Shown: positions 60,412-64,000 of the stretch, in pieces
Position numbering within the stretch: position 1 is the stretch's first letter
Layout: each line of letters starts with the position of its first letter
Assembly (NCBI GenBank): GCA_943737045.1
Contig: CALSFV010000033.1
Location: 769,501-833,500, forward strand
DNA: 64,000 nt
Direction: 5' to 3'
Source of the DNA: Parapristionchus giblindavisi
Taxonomy: Eukaryota > Nematoda > Chromadorea > Rhabditida > Diplogasteridae
Made by a program: the position numbers and the translations under genes
The notes under the pieces: generated by a model
What the model saw: the letters and a program-made list of their open reading frames with translations, nothing else
Database searches by the model: none
What the model was told of the DNA's origin: nothing

Positions 60412-62411
60412 TATTTAATCTAAACTTATCGTAGCATATACCACGTGAAAGAGCAAAAAAATTCTGAATAATCTACACTTCAGTTCATGTCAAACTGTAA
60501 TCTTGTGTTGATTCCATAATGCCCAAAGTACAAAAGTAGCTATCACTCTGATAAGAACCAAAGAATACCTGACATGAAAAATTTTCTGCTAGACTCAGCG
60601 TGTCATATACCAAACGAAAGAGCAAAAAATTCTGAGTATTTTGCAACGTTCCATGTTGAACAACGGCCGCTCCAGCCGAATTAACAACATTGAACCATGC
60701 ATTTTTAGCATTAAAGAATTCGTGACACGCCAATATTTAATCTAAACTTATCGTAGCATATACCACGTGAAAGAGCAAAAAATTCTGAATAATCTACACT
60801 TCAGTTCATGTCAAACTGTTATCTTGTGTTGATTCCATAATGCCCAAAGTACAAAAGTAGCTATCACTCTGATAAGAACCAAAGAATACCTGACATGAAA
60901 AATTTTCTGCTAGACCCAGCGTGTCATATACCAAACGAAAGAGCAAAAAATTCTGAGTATTTTGCAACGTTCCATGTTGAACAACGGCCGCTCCAGCCGA
61001 ATTAACAACATTGAACCATGCATTTTTAGCATTAAAGAATTCGTGACACGCCAATATTTAATCTAAACTTATCGTAGCATATACCACGTGAAATAGCAAA
61101 AAATTCTGAATAATCTACACTTCAGTTCATGTCAAACTGTAATCTTGTGTTGATTCCATAATGCCCAAAGTACAAAAGTAGCTATCACTCTGATAAGAAC
61201 CAAAGAATACCTGACATGAAACATTTTCTGCTAGACCCAGCGTGTCATATACCAAACGAAAGAGCAAAACATTCTGAGTATTTTGCAACGTTCCATGTTG
61301 AACAACGGCCGCTCCAGCCGAATTAACAACATTGAACCATGCATTTTTAGCATTAAAGAATTCGTGACACGCCAATATTTAATCTAAACTTATCGTAGCA
61401 TATACCACGTGAAAGAGCAAACAATTCTGAATAATCTACACTTCAGTTCATGTCGAACTGTAATCTTGTGTTGATTCCATAATGCCCAAAGTACAAAAGT
61501 AGCTATCACTCTGATAAGAACAAAAGAATACCTGACATGAAAAATTTTCTGCTAGACCCAGCGTGTCATATACCAAACGAAAGAGCAAAAAATTCTGAGT
61601 ATTTTGCAACGTTTCATGTTGAACAACGGCCGCTCCAGCCGAATTAACAACATTGAACCATGCATTTTTAGCATTAGAGAATTCGTGACACGCCAATATT
61701 TAATCTAAACTTATCGTAGCATATACCACGTGAAAGAGCAAAAAATTCTGAATAATCTACACTTCAGTTCATGTCAAACTGTAATCTTGTGTTGATTCCA
61801 TAATGCCCAAAGTACAAAAGTAGCTATCACTCTGATAAGAACCAAAGAATACCTGACATGAAAAATTTTCTGCTAGACTCAGCGTGTCATATACCAAACG
61901 AAAGAGCAAAAAATTCTGAGTATTTTGCAACGTTCCATGTTGAACAACGGCCGCTCCAGCCGAATTAACAACATTGAACCATGCATTTTTAGCATTAAAG
62001 AATTCGTGACACGCCAATATTTAATCTAAACTTATCGTAGCATATACCACGTGAAAGAGCAAAAAATTCTGAATAATCTACACTTCAGTTCATGTCAAAC
62101 TGTTATCTTGTGTTGATTCCATAATGCCCAAAGTACAAAAGTAGCTATCACTCTGATAAGAACCAAAGAATACCTGACATGAAAAATTTTCTGCTAGACC
62201 CAGCGTGTCATATACCAAACGAAAGAGCAAAAAATTCTGAGTATTTTGCAACGTTCCATGTTGAACAACGGCCGCTCCAGCCGAATTAACAACATTGAAC
62301 CATGCATTTTTAGCATTAAAGAATTCGTGACACGCCAATATTTAATCTAAACTTATCGTAGCATATACCACGTGAAAGAGCAAAAAAATTCTGAATAATC
62401 TACACTTCAGT
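60412..62411 (-). repeat. Higher-order repeat, 4 monomers (1284 bp)
   Basis: The markers CTAGACTCAGCG (60590 and 61874) and AACTGTTATCTTG (60815 and 62099) repeat 1284 bp apart. Confidence 0.8.
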
Positions 62412-64000
62412 TCATGTCAAACTGTAATCTTGTGTTGATTCCATAATGCCCAAAGTACAAAAGTAGCTATCACTCTGATAAGAACAAAAGAATACCTGAC
62501 ATGAAAAATTTTCTGCTAGATCCAGCGTGTCATATACCAAACGAAAGAGCAAAAAATTCTGAGTATTTCGCAACGTTTCATGTTGAACAACGGCCGCTCC
62601 AGCCGAATTAACAACATTGAACCATGCATTTTTAGCATTAAAGAATTCGTGACACGCCAATATTTAATCTAAACTTATCGTAGCATATACCACGTGAAAT
62701 AGCCAAAAATTCTGAATAATCTACACTTCAGTTCATGTCAAACTGTAATCTTGTGTTGATTCCATAATGCCCAAAGTACAAAAGTAGCTATCACTCTGAT
62801 AAGAACCAAAGAATACCTGACATGAAAAATTTTCTGCTAGACCCAGCGTGTCATATACCAAACGAAAGAGCAAAAAATTCTGAGTATTTTGCAACGTTCC
62901 ATGTTGAACAACGGCCGCTCCAGCCGAATTAACAACATTGAACCATGCATTTTTAGCATTAAAGAATTCGTGACACGCCAATATTTAATCTAAACTTATC
63001 GTAGCATATACCACGTGAAAGAGCAAAAAATTCTGAATAATCTACACTTCAGTTCATGTCAAACTGTAATCTTGTGTTGATTCCATAATGCCCAAAGTAC
63101 AAAAGTAGCTATCACTCTGATAAGAACCAAAGAATACCTGACATGAAAAATTTTCTGCTAGACCCAGCGTGTCATATACCAAACGAAAGAGCAAAAAATT
63201 CTGAGTATTTTGCAACGTTCCATGTTGAACAACGGCCGCTCCAGCCGAATTAACAACATTGAACCATGCATTTTTAGCATTAAAGAATTCGTGACACGCC
63301 AATATTTAATCTAAACTTATCGTAGCATATACCACGTGAAAGAGCAAAAAATTCTGAATAATCTACACTTCAGTTCATGTCAAACTGTAATCTTGTGTTG
63401 ATTCCATAATGCCCAAAGTACAAAAGTAGCTATCACTCTGATAAGAACAAAAGAATACCTGACATGAAAAATTTTCTGCTAGATCCAGCGTGTCATATAC
63501 CAAACGAAAGAGCAAAAAATTCTGAGTATTTCGCAACGTTTCATGTTGAACAACGGCCGCTCCAGCCGAATTAACAACATTGAACCATGCATTTTTAGCA
63601 TTAAAGAATTCGTGACACGCCAATATTTAATCTAAACTTATCGTAGCATATACCACGTGAAATAGCCAAAAATTCTGAATAATCTACACTTCAGTTCATG
63701 TCAAACTGTAATCTTGTGTTGATTCCATAATGCCCAAAGTACAAAAGTAGCTATCACTCTGATAAGAACCAAAGAATACCTGACATGAAAAATTTTCTGC
63801 TAGACCCAGCGTGTCATATACCAAACGAAAGAGCAAAAAATTCTGAGTATTTTGCAACGTTCCATGTTGAACAACGGCCGCTCCAGCCGAATTAACAACA
63901 TTGAACCATGCATTTTTAGCATTAAAGAATTCGTGACACGCCAATATTTAATCTAAACTTATCGTAGCATATACCACGTGAAAGAGCAAAAAATTCTGAA
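62339..64000 (-). repeat. Higher-order repeat, 3 monomers (963 bp)
   Basis: The markers CTAGATCCAGCG with TATTTCGCAACG (62516 and 63479) and GAAATAGCCAAAAATTC (62696 and 63659) repeat 963 bp apart and run off the window. Confidence 0.82.

Larger units (their letters stand above)
36284..64000 (-). repeat. 321-bp satellite array, about 86 uninterrupted monomers
   Basis: Monomers are head to tail on the minus strand at a spacing of 321 bp (322 for a few with one extra A, e.g. near 59165, 60130, 60460 and 62380). By eye the divergence between neighbours is low, a few substitutions per monomer. Each monomer keeps an 82-codon open frame that begins with TTG, not ATG; variants are mostly amino-acid changing, so I regard it as non-coding. 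There are no interspersed insertions. The array continues beyond the window. Confidence 0.97.

Noticed and set aside
17857..64000. Dozens of 63-82-codon open frames beginning MACHEFFNAKNAWF
   Set aside because: They are one frame of a tandem satellite, start at TTG rather than ATG, and vary mainly by amino-acid-changing substitutions and one-base shifts.
36284..64000. CRISPR array
   Set aside because: The repeats are contiguous 321-bp monomers without unique spacers, in a eukaryotic context.

Overview
This looks like a repeat-rich stretch of an invertebrate animal nuclear genome; I cannot name the species. The clues are spliced exons with GT..AG introns, a decayed animal/fungal-type (GT3) glycogen synthase gene, tRNA-like RNA polymerase III boxes, a jockey/CR1-group-like LINE, several DNA-transposon footprints and a very long satellite array. 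I find no intact, confidently functional protein gene.

Layout. (1) 63-2524, minus strand: glycogen synthase pseudogene that keeps its exon-intron structure but has lost at least two exon blocks, with an in-frame stop and a frameshift. (2) 2.5-8.3 kb: AT-rich DNA with a few exon-like open stretches of unknown identity, a 0.5-kb segment present twice (about 5.3 and 7.1 kb), a TTAA-flanked MITE, and a 273-289 bp tandem repeat. (3) 8347-11674: a 5'-truncated LINE on the minus strand, inserted into that tandem repeat with a 7-bp target duplication. It was then hit by a 348-bp TTAA element and by a 1738-bp foldback-like element whose terminal inverted repeats are minisatellites; the foldback-like element was itself hit by a 430-bp Harbinger-type MITE. 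Removing the insertions restores one open LINE reading frame. (4) 11.75-14.36 kb: unclassified moderately GC-rich DNA with short tandem duplications. (5) 14362-17840: two overlapping inverted repeats (P1 with arms of about 0.39 kb, P2 with arms of about 1.4 kb), containing a tRNA-like repeat and, at the P2 centre, a small ORF with a membrane segment. (6) 17841-64000: a 321-bp satellite. Its first 19 kb form a giant near-perfect inverted repeat (P3, arms about 9.53 kb, spacer 91 bp). Each P3 arm carries the same 2066-bp TTAA element and the same 1454-bp Tc1/mariner-type foldback element. From 36284 to the window end there is uninterrupted satellite on the minus strand (about 86 monomers) with several local higher-order periods (2, 3, 4 and 7 monomers).

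The genes do not form a pathway. The interest is structural: abutting inverted repeats of increasing size, a family of TTAA-targeting elements that carry tRNA-like promoters inside terminal inverted repeats, a four-level transposon nest that can be ordered in time, and a satellite whose monomer is itself an old dimer. Because large palindromes can be created by long-read or assembly errors, P1-P3 need checking against raw reads before a biological reading is accepted.
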